A stretch of DNA of 64,000 bases from Muriicola marianensis (lineage in GTDB: Bacteria; Bacteroidota; Bacteroidia; Flavobacteriales; Flavobacteriaceae). Shown piece after piece: positions 18,402 to 28,072 of the stretch (positions are counted from its first letter, which is position 1; each line of letters begins with the position of its first letter). The DNA lies in NCBI RefSeq assembly GCF_014638095.1, contig NZ_BMFH01000001.1:1311227-1375226 (forward strand). The letters run 5' to 3'. The translations under genes and the position numbers were made by a program. The notes beneath the pieces were generated by a model, which saw only the letters and a list, made by a program, of their open reading frames with translations, made no database searches and was not told the DNA's origin.

Positions 18402-19535
18402 ATGGCAAAAAAAGTAGAAGTAAAAGACCTCCTTGAGGCAGGTGTACACTTTGGTCACCTTACCAGAAAATGGAACCCAAACATGGCCCCGTATATCTAT
18501 ATGGAGCGCAACGGGATCCACGTAATCAACCTTTACAAAACCGCTGCAAAATTGGAGGACGCCTGTGAGGCCCTCCAGAAGATCGCATCTTCAGGAAGAA
18601 AGATCCTTTTTGTCGCAACTAAAAAGCAGGCTAAGGACATCGTTGCTGAAAAAGTAGCGAATGTAAACATGCCTTATATCACTGAAAGGTGGCCCGGCGG
18701 AATGCTGACCAACTTTGTGACCATCAGGAAGGCTGTGAAGAAAATGGCCTCCATCGACCGAATGAAGAAGGATGGAACATTCAACACCCTCTCCAAGAAA
18801 GAAAGATTGCAGGTTGATCGTTTGCGGGCCAAACTGGAAAAAAACCTGGGTTCCATCTCGGAAATGACCCGTCTTCCGGGTGCCCTCTTTATCGTTGACA
18901 CCATGCGCGAGCACATCGCCGTAAAAGAGGCACAGAAACTGAACATCCCCATCTTCGCCATGGTGGATACCAACTCTGACCCGAGGCCTATCGACTTTGT
19001 CATCCCTTCCAACGATGATGCCTCCAAGTCGATTGAGATCATCATGACGCACGTGACCAACGCTGTGGCAGAAGGATTGGCAGAGCGCAAATCAGAGAAG
19101 CAGGCCGATGAGGAAGGAAAAGAAGTAAAAGCTCCCAAGGCCAGGAAAAAAGTGGTAGTGGAAGTGGAAGAAGACGAAGAGGAGACACCGAAGGCCACAG
19201 CTGCTCCGGAAGTAGAGGACATGGCCGAAGAGATAGAGGAAGAAGTACAGAAAGAAGCTCCCAAGAAAACCAAGAAGCCAGCCGCAGACGACCTGACCAA
19301 GGTGGAAGGGATCGGTCCCAAGATTTCAGAAGTCTTTAAAAAAGCCGGTATCAGGACCTTTGGTGATCTGGCAGATAAAACAGAGGACGACCTTAAAGCC
19401 ATCCTTTCGGAAGCCGGTTCGCGTTATGCTTCCAAGAATCCGGCATCATGGCCAAAGCAGGCTAAAATGGCTGCTGAAGGCAAATGGGATGAACTGAAGG
19501 AATGGCAGGACAATGCCAAAGCCGGCGTAGAATAA
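18402..19535 (+). CDS. rpsB: 30S ribosomal protein S2 with C-terminal helix-hairpin-helix extension
   Basis: Residues 1 to about 225 are a normal S2 (LLEAGVHFGHLTRKWNP, TERWPGGMLTNF, ALFIVDTMREHIAVKEAQ, AMVDTNSDPRPIDFVIPSND). The protein is 377 residues, against roughly 240-260 for a standard S2. After a Lys/Glu-rich linker (about 226-295), residues 296-377 form a helix-hairpin-helix-like module, DDLTKVEGIGPKISEVFKKA and GIRTFGDLADKTEDDLKAIL, ending in a Trp-containing helical tail. I recall similar modules on flavobacterial S2 and L21, so this is probably lineage-specific rather than unique. It is followed by tsf after 55 bp. Confidence 0.95.
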   Translation: MAKKVEVKDLLEAGVHFGHLTRKWNPNMAPYIYMERNGIHVINLYKTAAKLEDACEALQKIASSGRKILFVATKKQAKDIVAEKVANVNMPYITERWPGGMLTNFVTIRKAVKKMASIDRMKKDGTFNTLSKKERLQVDRLRAKLEKNLGSISEMTRLPGALFIVDTMREHIAVKEAQKLNIPIFAMVDTNSDPRPIDFVIPSNDDASKSIEIIMTHVTNAVAEGLAERKSEKQADEEGKEVKAPKARKKVVVEVEEDEEETPKATAAPEVEDMAEEIEEEVQKEAPKKTKKPAADDLTKVEGIGPKISEVFKKAGIRTFGDLADKTEDDLKAILSEAGSRYASKNPASWPKQAKMAAEGKWDELKEWQDNAKAGVE

Positions 19536-19590
19536 ATTAAACACATTCAATAATAAGGATAGCCTGAGGCATCCATAAATAAAAAACGAC

Positions 19591-20418
19591 ATGATGGTAA
19601 AAATTACCGCAGCTGACGTAAACACACTGAGAAAGACCACCGGAGCCGGGATGATGGATTGCAAGAATGCCCTGGTTGAGGCCGAAGGTGATTTCGACAA
19701 GGCGATTGAGATCCTGCGCAAAAAGGGTCAGAAAGTTGCCGCGAAAAGGGCAGACCGGGAATCTTCAGAAGGAGCTGCTATTGCCAAGGTCAACAATGGC
19801 AGGACTGAAGGAGTGATCATCTCCCTGAACTGTGAAACAGATTTTGTCGCCAAAAATGAGTCCTTCGTAGCTCTGGCCAATGATCTGGCGGAACTCGCTT
19901 TGGGATACAATGACCTGGATTCATTGTTGCAGGCAGACTACAACGGGATTACCGTGCAGGAAAAGCTTACTGAACAGACCGGGGTGATCGGAGAAAAGAT
20001 CGAGATCGGTGGTTTCAGGAAACTGTCTGCTCCCTTTGTTGGCTCATACATCCACGCAGGAAACAAGATCGCCACGCTCGTGGGGCTTTCCGCAGCCGTC
20101 AACGGAGCTGAAGAAGCCGCCAAGGACGTTGCCATGCAGGCGGCAGCTATGAATCCTGTGGCCCTGGATCCTTCCGGTGTTGATCAGGAGACTATTGACA
20201 AGGAGATTGAGATCGCGAAAGATCAGCTCAGGCAGGAAGGAAAGCCTGAAGCTATGCTCGACAAGATCGCCCAGGGAAAACTCCAGCGATTCTTTAAAGA
20301 CAATACGCTGGTGAATCAGGATTTTATCAAGGACAGTAAAGTAAGCGTAGCCAATTACGTAAAATCTGTGGATAAGGACCTCGAGGTAACCGGATTTGAA
20401 AGAGTTGCCCTGGGATAA
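19591..20418 (+). CDS. tsf: translation elongation factor Ts
   Basis: EF-Ts is the nucleotide exchange factor for EF-Tu. The 275-residue product has the N-terminal UBA-like domain with the signature LRKTTGAGMMDCKNALVEAEGDFDKAI and the core motif SLNCETDFVAKNESF. The start is ATG 19591, or equally ATG 19594, which gives MVKITAADVN. It is the last gene of the rplM-rpsI-rpsB-tsf cluster and is closed by a strong terminator at 20441-20469. Confidence 0.97.
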   Translation: MMVKITAADVNTLRKTTGAGMMDCKNALVEAEGDFDKAIEILRKKGQKVAAKRADRESSEGAAIAKVNNGRTEGVIISLNCETDFVAKNESFVALANDLAELALGYNDLDSLLQADYNGITVQEKLTEQTGVIGEKIEIGGFRKLSAPFVGSYIHAGNKIATLVGLSAAVNGAEEAAKDVAMQAAAMNPVALDPSGVDQETIDKEIEIAKDQLRQEGKPEAMLDKIAQGKLQRFFKDNTLVNQDFIKDSKVSVANYVKSVDKDLEVTGFERVALG

Positions 20419-20440
20419 TGATCCCGGAAAAGAACAAAGA

Positions 20441-20469
20441 CCGCCTCCCTGAAAAGAGGCGGTTTTTTT
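20441..20469 (+). terminator. intrinsic terminator of the rpsB-tsf transcript
   Basis: CCGCCTC and GAGGCGG form a 7-bp GC stem with an 8-nt loop, followed by T7. It touches the stop codon of the convergent M61 peptidase gene. Confidence 0.9.
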
Positions 20470-22339
20470 ATGGATTCAGCCAGGACTTCCTCAGGGAAAG
20501 TGCTTCTTCACCAACCCCTTCAATTTCGGTGATCCTGCGTTCGGTGTAGGTAGGCATTCCGGCCTTTCCGCTCAGTTCGATCGTATTCCCATCACGCAGT
20601 ACAGTCATCCGGATATCTTTCTCTGCGTCCCAGCTAAAACTCTCCCCTATGATAACCCTTATACTGTCTAAGGTGATGAGGGTATCATTAATTTTTAAGA
20701 TCACGTCCCCTCCCATGGCTCCAAGATCCCTGAAAAAGGAGTTCAATTCCATCCCTTTTTGGACAAAAATAGTATCCAGGTCTGCCGGATCTGCATCTAT
20801 ATAGGGAATCTGCCCCATAAAGAAAAAGGACGCCGGAGCCTCCGATGTCTCCACCTTAAGGCCTGTTCTCTTCAGGTAATCACCGTAAGGGATGGGCTCG
20901 TTGCCCTGCACATGCCTGCTGAAGAACTGGCCGACCTCAGGATAGGTCATAGCCGTGATCTCTGCGATCAGATCTGCGTCTTCAAAGGGCGTATTTTCGT
21001 TGTATTTAGCAGCGAGCTCCCCCATAAGCCAAAGCACTCCCTTCTCCCCTTTGCTCTTTTCCCTGAGCAGGATATCCAGGCACATATTGATCAGGGCTCC
21101 TTTTTCATAGACGTTTAAATAGTTCTCTTTGTAGGGCGAACTCAGCACATTCTTACTCATCTCAGTGAATGACATCCTATCCTCATAGGCTTTGGAATTG
21201 GAGATCTTTTTTGCCATCCTATCATAGAAATCCGACTCTGTGATCAGGCCTTCCTGTACCTGGAACAGATTGGCAAAATACTCTGTCGTTCCCTCGTACA
21301 TCCAGAGATGCATGGACATTTTAGGCTCGTTGAAATCAAAAAACTGTATTTCCCTCGAATGGACAGACAGTGGTGTAAGGGTATGAAAAAATTCATGTGA
21401 TACCACATCCACCATGGCTTCCTCCAGGGCAGGTCTGGGCAACATCTCGGGGAGGACCACTACGGTTGAGGTATGGTGTTCGAGTGCTCCGTAGCCAGTG
21501 GCATCGGGATTATCAAACTGGGAAAGGTACAGCAAGATAGTATAGGTCTTGGTACCGCTTAGTGTTCCCAGAAATTCCTTTTGTGCCTTCATCATGGCTT
21601 CCATCTTGGGCTGCAGATCCTTTGCCGAATAAGTCGCATTAGGGGAATATACACTCAGGGTTACATCGATATCCGCCAGGCTAAAGGTCACCGAGTTGGG
21701 TTTAGCGAACATGATAGGGTTGTCAATGAGTTCAAAATACCTCCTGGCCAAAAAACGATGTGTCCCCTTACCTTCGCGTTCGGTTGCCATACGAGGCAAG
21801 GAGGTGGTGGCTTCCAGGGATGCAGGGGAAGCGATGTTCAATTCATAAGGCACTTCCTTAAAACTCTGAAAATAACCAACAAATCCGTGAAGATTGAGAA
21901 GGAAGTTCTCTCCATCCAGGATATTGGTACCTGCAGGTGAAAACACAGGATCCTCATACTCCGTTTCCGTATCAAAAGTATCATTCACTACATACTCCAG
22001 CAGGTCCAGGTTTCGGGCATTAGGGATCCGCCAGGTATTGAGATCTTTTTGTTCAATCTCCAGGGGATTCCCCTGATAGTCCAGAGCAACCAGTTCTGAT
22101 ACGAACTGGCCAAAATCGTTCTCGCTGTAGGTGCCGGGCACTACCTTGGGGAGAAAGAAATGGACCTCATCCTCAGTGAACGGCCCGGGATCTACCCGCA
22201 CTTTTACCTTATCATCCACCACCTGCAAAAGGTCTATGCTGACCTGAACCGGGTTATTGCAAGCAGCAGTACCTGTACTAACTGTTTTACAACCCAGGAG
22301 CAGGGCCAGGGAGAGTAACGGAGCGATCTTTTTGTACAT
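20468..22339 (-). CDS. M61 family metallopeptidase with PDZ domain, lipoprotein
   Basis: The 623-residue protein has a lipoprotein signal (LALLLGC, Cys17). The N-terminal beta domain (about 30-200) precedes a zinc aminopeptidase-like domain with His315-Glu316-x-x-His319 (VVSHEFFHTLTPL) and the distal glutamate ligand in WMYEGTTEYFA (Glu349). A PDZ-like domain occupies about residues 520-590 (NSFFRDLGAMGGDVILKIND). This is the domain order of glycyl-aminopeptidase-type M61 enzymes, which release N-terminal glycine or alanine. It is probably anchored in the periplasm or outer membrane. It is monocistronic and convergent with tsf. Confidence 0.9.
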   Translation of the reverse strand: MYKKIAPLLSLALLLGCKTVSTGTAACNNPVQVSIDLLQVVDDKVKVRVDPGPFTEDEVHFFLPKVVPGTYSENDFGQFVSELVALDYQGNPLEIEQKDLNTWRIPNARNLDLLEYVVNDTFDTETEYEDPVFSPAGTNILDGENFLLNLHGFVGYFQSFKEVPYELNIASPASLEATTSLPRMATEREGKGTHRFLARRYFELIDNPIMFAKPNSVTFSLADIDVTLSVYSPNATYSAKDLQPKMEAMMKAQKEFLGTLSGTKTYTILLYLSQFDNPDATGYGALEHHTSTVVVLPEMLPRPALEEAMVDVVSHEFFHTLTPLSVHSREIQFFDFNEPKMSMHLWMYEGTTEYFANLFQVQEGLITESDFYDRMAKKISNSKAYEDRMSFTEMSKNVLSSPYKENYLNVYEKGALINMCLDILLREKSKGEKGVLWLMGELAAKYNENTPFEDADLIAEITAMTYPEVGQFFSRHVQGNEPIPYGDYLKRTGLKVETSEAPASFFFMGQIPYIDADPADLDTIFVQKGMELNSFFRDLGAMGGDVILKINDTLITLDSIRVIIGESFSWDAEKDIRMTVLRDGNTIELSGKAGMPTYTERRITEIEGVGEEALSLRKSWLNP

Positions 22340-22437
22340 CCGTAATGTTTTTACAGCGGGAAACCCTTCCTATTCGCTCGATGAATGGCGGAAAGAACCC
22401 ACAAAATTACTTCGGGTTTAAGGGGTAAGATAGAGAA

Positions 22438-22465
22438 TTGTCCTCAATAATTTTGATTATTTTTG
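22438..22465 (+). promoter_or_regulatory. promoter of pyrH
   Basis: TTG (22438-22440) and TATTTTTG (22458-22465) are separated by 17 nt and fit the Bacteroidota consensus. The element covers a TTG at 22463, which argues against that upstream start for pyrH and for ATG 22487. Confidence 0.65.
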
Positions 22466-22486
22466 TCTGCAAATCAAATACGCAAG

Positions 22487-23194
22487 ATGGCTTACAAACG
22501 AATCCTCCTCAAGCTCAGCGGTGAGGCCCTGATGGGTGAAAAACAATACGGGATAGATCCGGGACGACTGGCAGCTTATGCCGATGAGATCAAGGCGGTC
22601 GTTGACAAAGGCATCGAAGTGGCCATAGTCATCGGAGGCGGTAATATTTTCCGCGGTCTGGCCGGGGCCAGTAGTGGTATGGACCGGGTGCAGGGAGACC
22701 ATATGGGAATGCTGGCTACTGTGATCAACGGACTTGCCCTGCAGAGTGCCCTCGAAAACAAAGGGGTGCAAACCCGGTTGCAATCGGCTATCAAGATCAA
22801 CGAGGTGGCCGAGCCTTTTATCAGGAGGAGAGCTATGAGACACCTTGAAAAAGGACGGGTAGTCATCTTCGGAGGGGGGACCGGAAACCCCTACTTCACA
22901 ACTGATTCGGCAGCCGTACTCAGAGCGATAGAGGTAGAGGCCGATGTGATCCTCAAAGGTACCCGGGTAGACGGAATATACACCAGTGATCCGGAAAAGG
23001 ACAAGAACGCCACAAAATTCGACACTATATCCTTCAATGAGGTCCTCCGAAAGGGCCTGAAGGTCATGGATACGACAGCCTTTACCCTGAGCCAGGAAAA
23101 TGAATTGCCCATAGTTGTTTTTGACATGAACAAGAAGGGCAACCTGCTCAAGATCGTTTCGGGTCAGAACATCGGAACGGTCGTAAACCTTTAG
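22487..23194 (+). CDS. pyrH: UMP kinase
   Basis: UMP kinase phosphorylates UMP to UDP in pyrimidine nucleotide synthesis. From ATG 22487 the product is 235 residues ([20 protein letters not shown]). Family motifs are [52 protein letters not shown] and [18 protein letters not shown] longer TTG start at 22463 is rejected because it lies in the promoter. It is followed 40 bp later by frr, the usual neighbour. Confidence 0.97.
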   Translation: MAYKRILLKLSGEALMGEKQYGIDPGRLAAYADEIKAVVDKGIEVAIVIGGGNIFRGLAGASSGMDRVQGDHMGMLATVINGLALQSALENKGVQTRLQSAIKINEVAEPFIRRRAMRHLEKGRVVIFGGGTGNPYFTTDSAAVLRAIEVEADVILKGTRVDGIYTSDPEKDKNATKFDTISFNEVLRKGLKVMDTTAFTLSQENELPIVVFDMNKKGNLLKIVSGQNIGTVVNL

Positions 23195-23234
23195 TTTTTC
23201 AAAAATTTGTGTTACTTTGTTTTAAAATCAATTC

Positions 23235-23789
23235 ATGAACGAAGAGGTTACATTTGTCATTGATTCTGCCAAGGAAAGTATGGATGCGGCCATTGCGCAT
23301 CTCGAAAAGGAACTGGTAAAGATCAGGGCCGGTAAGGCGAGCCCGGCCATGCTTTCTTCCGTTATGGTCGAGTACTACGGTTCCATGACGCCCCTCTCTC
23401 AGGTCTCCAACATCAATACTCCGGACGCCAGGACCATCTCGGTTCAGCCCTGGGAGAAAAGCATGTTACAGGTAATTGAGACCGCGATCATGAATGCAAA
23501 TTTGGGCTTCAACCCCATGAATAACGGCGACTTCGTTATCATCAATGTTCCGCCCCTGACAGAAGAACGAAGGATACAGCTGGTCAAACAAGCTAAGGCA
23601 GAAGCCGAGGACGCCAAGGTAAGCGTGCGCAGCGCAAGGCAGGAAGCCAACAAAGAGATCAAAAACCTCGACATCTCAGAGGATCTTGAAAAAAATGCCG
23701 AAATCGACATTCAGGAACTTACAGACACCTATGTTAAAAAGATAGACAAGATCCTGGAAGTGAAAGAGGCAGAGATCATGAAGGTCTGA
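23235..23789 (+). CDS. frr: ribosome recycling factor
   Basis: The factor splits post-termination ribosomes together with EF-G. The 184-residue product has the three-helix-bundle pattern with the segments LEKELVKIRAGKASPAML, VEYYGSMTPLSQVSNI and VNVPPLTEERR-like INVPPLTEERRIQLVKQAKA. It follows pyrH and is followed by a convergent 42-residue membrane ORF. Confidence 0.97.
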   Translation: MNEEVTFVIDSAKESMDAAIAHLEKELVKIRAGKASPAMLSSVMVEYYGSMTPLSQVSNINTPDARTISVQPWEKSMLQVIETAIMNANLGFNPMNNGDFVIINVPPLTEERRIQLVKQAKAEAEDAKVSVRSARQEANKEIKNLDISEDLEKNAEIDIQELTDTYVKKIDKILEVKEAEIMKV

Positions 23790-23805
23790 TCTCAGATTCC
23801 GTAAT

Positions 23806-23934
23806 TCAGGGATTCCCTGATTCCCCCAGAAAATACCAGGCCAGTATAGCGACTATCAGGGCCAGAGTACAGAGTACGATCAGCACCCGATAGACCCTGC
23901 GTTCGAATTTCCAGAATTTCTTGTGTTCAGACAC
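23806..23934 (-). CDS. small single-pass membrane protein (42 residues)
   Basis: The frame reads from GTG 23934 (MSEHKKFWKFERRVYR) to TGA at 23806. A basic, aromatic cytosolic N-terminus is followed by one hydrophobic helix (VLIVLCTLALIVAILAWYFL) and a short tail GESGNP. The sequence just before the GTG (GGGAAGAAGG) is purine-rich, like a ribosome-binding site. The positive-inside pattern and complete use of the gap between frr and the RND gene support it as a real small gene. The function is unknown. Confidence 0.5.
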   Translation of the reverse strand: MSEHKKFWKFERRVYRVLIVLCTLALIVAILAWYFLGESGNP

Positions 23935-24100
23935 CCTTCTTCCCTTTTTGAACCCGGCGGTAATCTTATAAAGATAGTGGATTCACAAGGCTTAGACTAG
24001 GAACACTGCACTGCATTTTCTACCTTTGACCCGCTTTAGATAAGCCCCCTGGTCCCATACCCTCACGGAGTATTTGGAACTGGGCATTTTAAAGAATCGC

Positions 24101-26506
24101 ATGGTAGCTAAGCTCTCTCAAAACTTTTGGACAAGGACCGCCAGGATCATTCTGAGGAACCGTATCCTGATCCTGATCATCATTGCTGCCATTACGGTGT
24201 TCTTTGGTTTCCAGTGGCAAAATATGCGCTTCTCCAATACGGAAGCCAATCTCTTGCCTGATGATCACCCTACCAACCTGGAGTACGAGGAATTCCTCGA
24301 CCGATTCGGAGAAGAGGGGAACGCCATTGTGATCGGCGTCCGGGATTCAACCTTGTTCACCCTTGAGAAATTCAACAGCTGGAATATCCTGAACAAACAA
24401 CTCGCCGCCTTTCCGGAGGTAGAATTCGTGGTCTCTACAGATAACCTGCAAGAACTGGTGAAGGACAATGAGCTGCAGGAGTTCGTTCTCAAGCCCTTTA
24501 TGGAAACCCCTCCTGAGACCCAGGAGGCTCTGGATAGTCTTAGAACCCACCTGTTCAACGACCTGCCGTTTTATGATCAGCTACTGTTCAACAAAGAGAG
24601 TGAGACAGTCAGGACCATCGTCTATCTGGATAAGGATATCGTCAATACCTCGGTGCGGAAAGACTTCATTCTAAATGACTTTCGAACCCTTATCCACAAT
24701 TTCGAAATAGAATCCGGCCTGGATGTACGCGTCTCAGGAATGCCCTATATCCGGACCATGAATTCCCAGAACATCATCGATGAGATCGGGATGTTCATCA
24801 CGGCAGCCCTGGTTGTCACCTCCCTGATCTTCTTTTTCTTCTTCAGGAGTTTCCGCGCCACATTCATTTCCATGTGTGTGGTGATCATCGGTGTGATGTG
24901 GGCTTTCGGAATCCTCGGTTTGCTCAGGTACGAGATCACCGTCCTCACCGCCCTGATCCCTCCCCTGATCATCGTAATCGGGATCCCTAACTGTATATTT
25001 CTGATCAACAAGTACCAGCAGGAGGTAAAGAAACACGGTAACCAGGCCCTGTCCCTCCAGCGGGTGATCTCCAAGATTGGAAACGCTACCCTGATGACGA
25101 ATATGACCACGGCTTCAGGCTTCGCCACCTTTATCATTACAGACAGTAAACTGCTGACAGAGTTCGGGATCGTGGCTTCCATCAACATCATATTTATCTT
25201 TATCCTTTCCCTCCTGATCATCCCGATCATTTACAGCTTTATGGCCCTGCCTAAAACGAAGCACCTGAAACACCTCAACAAGAGGTGGATCGACGCTTTT
25301 GTCAACTGGATGGAACGCATCGTACGGGAAAAACGGATCAGTGTGTACGCAACTTCCGTGATCCTGCTGGTTGTCAGTATTATCGGTATTTACCAGATTC
25401 GTATCTCGGGAAGCCCCATTGAGGATATGCCCAAGAATGCCCAGTTTTTCAAGGACATACGATTTTTCGAGGAGGAGTTCGACGGCATCATGCCCGTGGA
25501 GATCGTCGTGGACACCGAGAGGAAGAACGGCGTACTGAGGTCGGCCAACCTCCGCCGCATGGAGGAATTGAGTCAGGTGATCCGGGAATTCCCGGAGCTG
25601 TCGAGGCCTACCTCTGTTGTCGACCTCGTAAAGTATTCCAAACAGGCTTTTTACAACGGTATCCCGCGTTACTACCAACTGCCCACCTCCCAGGAAAACA
25701 CCTTTATCATGGACGTTGCGAGGAAGTCGAAGGGAGAGAGCGACCTGCTCAAGAATTTTGTGGACAGTACCGGGCAGGTGGCCCGCATCACCACCTACAT
25801 CAGGGATGTCAAGACCGAACGGATGGAGGAGATCGAGATGCGGCTGAAAGAGAACCTGGAAAAAACCTTTCCCGAAGACCGGTACACCACATCAATGACA
25901 GGTAAGGCACTGCTTTTTTTAAAAGGGACTAAGTACCTGGTGAAAAACCTGATCCTGTCCCTGACCCTGGCCATTGGCCTGATCGCCCTCTTTATGGCGT
26001 ACCTGTTCCGCTCTTTCAGGATGATCATCATCTCCCTGATCCCTAACCTCCTACCCCTGGTCGTCACTGCCGGGGTCATGGGTTTTGTGGGGGTTCCGAT
26101 CAAACCTTCAACCATACTGGTCTTTAGTATCGCTTTCGGAATATCCGTAGATGATACTATCCATTTCCTGGCAAAATACAGGCAGGAACTCACGGCTAAC
26201 CGATGGAGGATCCAAAAATCGGTTTACGCAGCCCTAAGAGAAACCGGGGTGAGTATGTTCTATACTTCCATCGTCCTGTTCTTCGGTTTTTCGGTCTTTG
26301 TCCTGTCGAGTTTTGGCGGAACGGTGGCCCTGGGGGCCCTGGTCTCGGCAACCCTTCTTTTTGCCATGCTGGCCAACCTTATCCTCCTGCCTTCCCTGCT
26401 CCTGTCACTCGAGAGGAGTATCGCGAACAAGGCGGTCCTGAAAGAACCTCAGATAGACATCCTTCCCCTGGATGAATTGCCCGAAACAGACAGCCTGGAA
26501 AACTGA
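24101..26506 (+). CDS. RND/MMPL-type exporter
   Basis: The 801-residue inner-membrane protein has two halves, each with one N-terminal helix, a large periplasmic loop (about 45-230 and 425-620) and about five membrane helices. The signature LLPDDHPTNLEYEEFLDRFG, the GIPNCIFLINKYQQE segment and ISVDDTIHFLAKYRQE in the second half match the sterol-sensing/MMPL type of resistance-nodulation-division protein (hopanoid or lipid exporters). The ATG at 24101 is preferred over a TTG at 24074. No membrane-fusion or TolC-like partner is adjacent, which fits MMPL-type exporters. The cargo is unknown, but hydrophobic or lipid-like material is likely. Confidence 0.85.
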   Translation: MVAKLSQNFWTRTARIILRNRILILIIIAAITVFFGFQWQNMRFSNTEANLLPDDHPTNLEYEEFLDRFGEEGNAIVIGVRDSTLFTLEKFNSWNILNKQLAAFPEVEFVVSTDNLQELVKDNELQEFVLKPFMETPPETQEALDSLRTHLFNDLPFYDQLLFNKESETVRTIVYLDKDIVNTSVRKDFILNDFRTLIHNFEIESGLDVRVSGMPYIRTMNSQNIIDEIGMFITAALVVTSLIFFFFFRSFRATFISMCVVIIGVMWAFGILGLLRYEITVLTALIPPLIIVIGIPNCIFLINKYQQEVKKHGNQALSLQRVISKIGNATLMTNMTTASGFATFIITDSKLLTEFGIVASINIIFIFILSLLIIPIIYSFMALPKTKHLKHLNKRWIDAFVNWMERIVREKRISVYATSVILLVVSIIGIYQIRISGSPIEDMPKNAQFFKDIRFFEEEFDGIMPVEIVVDTERKNGVLRSANLRRMEELSQVIREFPELSRPTSVVDLVKYSKQAFYNGIPRYYQLPTSQENTFIMDVARKSKGESDLLKNFVDSTGQVARITTYIRDVKTERMEEIEMRLKENLEKTFPEDRYTTSMTGKALLFLKGTKYLVKNLILSLTLAIGLIALFMAYLFRSFRMIIISLIPNLLPLVVTAGVMGFVGVPIKPSTILVFSIAFGISVDDTIHFLAKYRQELTANRWRIQKSVYAALRETGVSMFYTSIVLFFGFSVFVLSSFGGTVALGALVSATLLFAMLANLILLPSLLLSLERSIANKAVLKEPQIDILPLDELPETDSLEN

Positions 26507-26561
26507 GGCCCGAGGGGTCGATTTATGAGTTTTCATTTCCTGATAGTTCTATCCAATGGAC

Positions 26562-26569
26562 TATCTTTG
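26562..26569 (+). promoter_or_regulatory. -7 promoter element for asnS
   Basis: TATCTTTG matches TAnnTTTG and lies 26 bp upstream of the asnS start. No clear -33 element. Confidence 0.5.
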
Positions 26570-26595
26570 CGGGGTTAATCAGAATTTAGAATTAC

Positions 26596-28029
26596 ATGGT
26601 CAGGACACAGATCAAGACATTGTTGCAGGAATCCCCAAGGAGTCAGGAAGTTCAGGTGAATGGATGGGTGAAGACTTTCAGAAGCAATCGGTTCATTGCC
26701 CTGAATGACGGATCTACCCTGCAGAATATACAGTGTGTGGTCGACTTTGAGAAATTTGATGACGGCCTACTGAAGCAGATCGCGACTGGAGCGGCTATTG
26801 GAGTAAAGGGAAACCTTGTGGAGAGTCAGGGAAAAGGACAGGCTGTGGAGATACAGGTTACCGAGCTCATCGTTCACGGTTCAGCAGATCCGGAGACCTA
26901 CCCCATACAACCCAAGAAACACTCTATGGAGTTCCTCAGGGAACAGGCGCATTTGAGGGTGCGCACCAACACCTTTGCCGCAGTGATGCGGGTGCGCTCT
27001 GCCCTGGCCTTTGCCATTCACGAGTATTTTCGAAAGAATGGGTTCTACTATATGCACGCTCCTATTATTACCGGATCGGACGCAGAAGGGGCCGGAGAGA
27101 TGTTCCGGGTAACCACCCTCGACCCCAAGAACCCTCCTCTCACTGAAGAAGGAGAGGTTAATTACCGTGAGGATTTCTTTGGCAAAGAGACCAACCTCAC
27201 TGTTTCGGGACAATTGGAGGCCGAGGCCTATGCAATGGGCCTGGGGAAGGTATACACCTTTGGACCCACCTTCAGGGCTGAAAATTCAAACACTTCGAGG
27301 CACCTTGCTGAATTCTGGATGATAGAACCCGAGATGGCATTCTATGATCTGCACGACAATATGGATCTGGCAGAGGATTTTATCAAAGAGGTGCTGCGCT
27401 ATGTGATTCAGCAGTGCGGGGAAGACCTCGAGTTCCTTGAAAAGAGGCTGCTCGATGAGGAAAAGACAAAGCCCCAGGCCGAAAGAAGCGATCTCAGCCT
27501 AATGGAGAAACTGAAATTCGTTATTGACAACCAGTTCGTCAGGGTAACCTATACGGAGGCGATTGATATCCTGCGGAACAGCAAGCCGAACAAGAAAAAG
27601 AAATTTCAGTACCTGATCGAAGAATGGGGTGCAGATCTTCAGAGCGAACACGAGCGGTATTTAGTGGAAAAACACTTCAACTGCCCTGTGATCCTGTACG
27701 ACTACCCGGCCAAGATTAAAGCGTTCTACATGCGCCTCAATGAAGACGGTAAGACGGTCAGGGCCATGGACATCCTTTTCCCTGGAATCGGAGAGATCGT
27801 CGGTGGGTCCCAGAGGGAAGAACGGCTGGATGTGTTAGTGCAGAAGATCAAAGATCTCGGGATAGACGAGAAGGAACTCTGGTGGTACCTCGACCTGAGA
27901 AAATACGGTACGGCCGTACACAGTGGTTTTGGACTCGGATTCGAAAGACTGGTGCAATTTGCCACCGGTATGGGCAACATTCGGGACGTTATTCCGTTTC
28001 CCAGAACACCGCAGAATGCGGAGTTCTAA
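26596..28029 (+). CDS. asnS: asparaginyl-tRNA synthetase
   Basis: This class IIb synthetase charges tRNA-Asn. The 477-residue protein has an N-terminal OB-fold anticodon-binding domain (VQVNGWVKTFRSNRFIALNDGS) and a catalytic domain with class II motif 2 (GPTFRAENSNTSRHLAEFWMIEPEM) and motif 3 (GFGLGFERLVQFATGM). SGQLEAEAYAMGLGKVY is typical of AsnRS. It has its own promoter and precedes rpoN by 43 bp. Confidence 0.97.
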   Translation: MVRTQIKTLLQESPRSQEVQVNGWVKTFRSNRFIALNDGSTLQNIQCVVDFEKFDDGLLKQIATGAAIGVKGNLVESQGKGQAVEIQVTELIVHGSADPETYPIQPKKHSMEFLREQAHLRVRTNTFAAVMRVRSALAFAIHEYFRKNGFYYMHAPIITGSDAEGAGEMFRVTTLDPKNPPLTEEGEVNYREDFFGKETNLTVSGQLEAEAYAMGLGKVYTFGPTFRAENSNTSRHLAEFWMIEPEMAFYDLHDNMDLAEDFIKEVLRYVIQQCGEDLEFLEKRLLDEEKTKPQAERSDLSLMEKLKFVIDNQFVRVTYTEAIDILRNSKPNKKKKFQYLIEEWGADLQSEHERYLVEKHFNCPVILYDYPAKIKAFYMRLNEDGKTVRAMDILFPGIGEIVGGSQREERLDVLVQKIKDLGIDEKELWWYLDLRKYGTAVHSGFGLGFERLVQFATGMGNIRDVIPFPRTPQNAEF

Positions 28030-28072
28030 CGGTAAATTCGTTATTTTTATATAACGAGAATGTAATGCCCCC

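Noticed and set aside
22463-22486. TTG start extending pyrH by eight residues
   Set aside because: It lies inside the TATTTTTG promoter element, and the ATG at 22487 gives the standard N-terminus.
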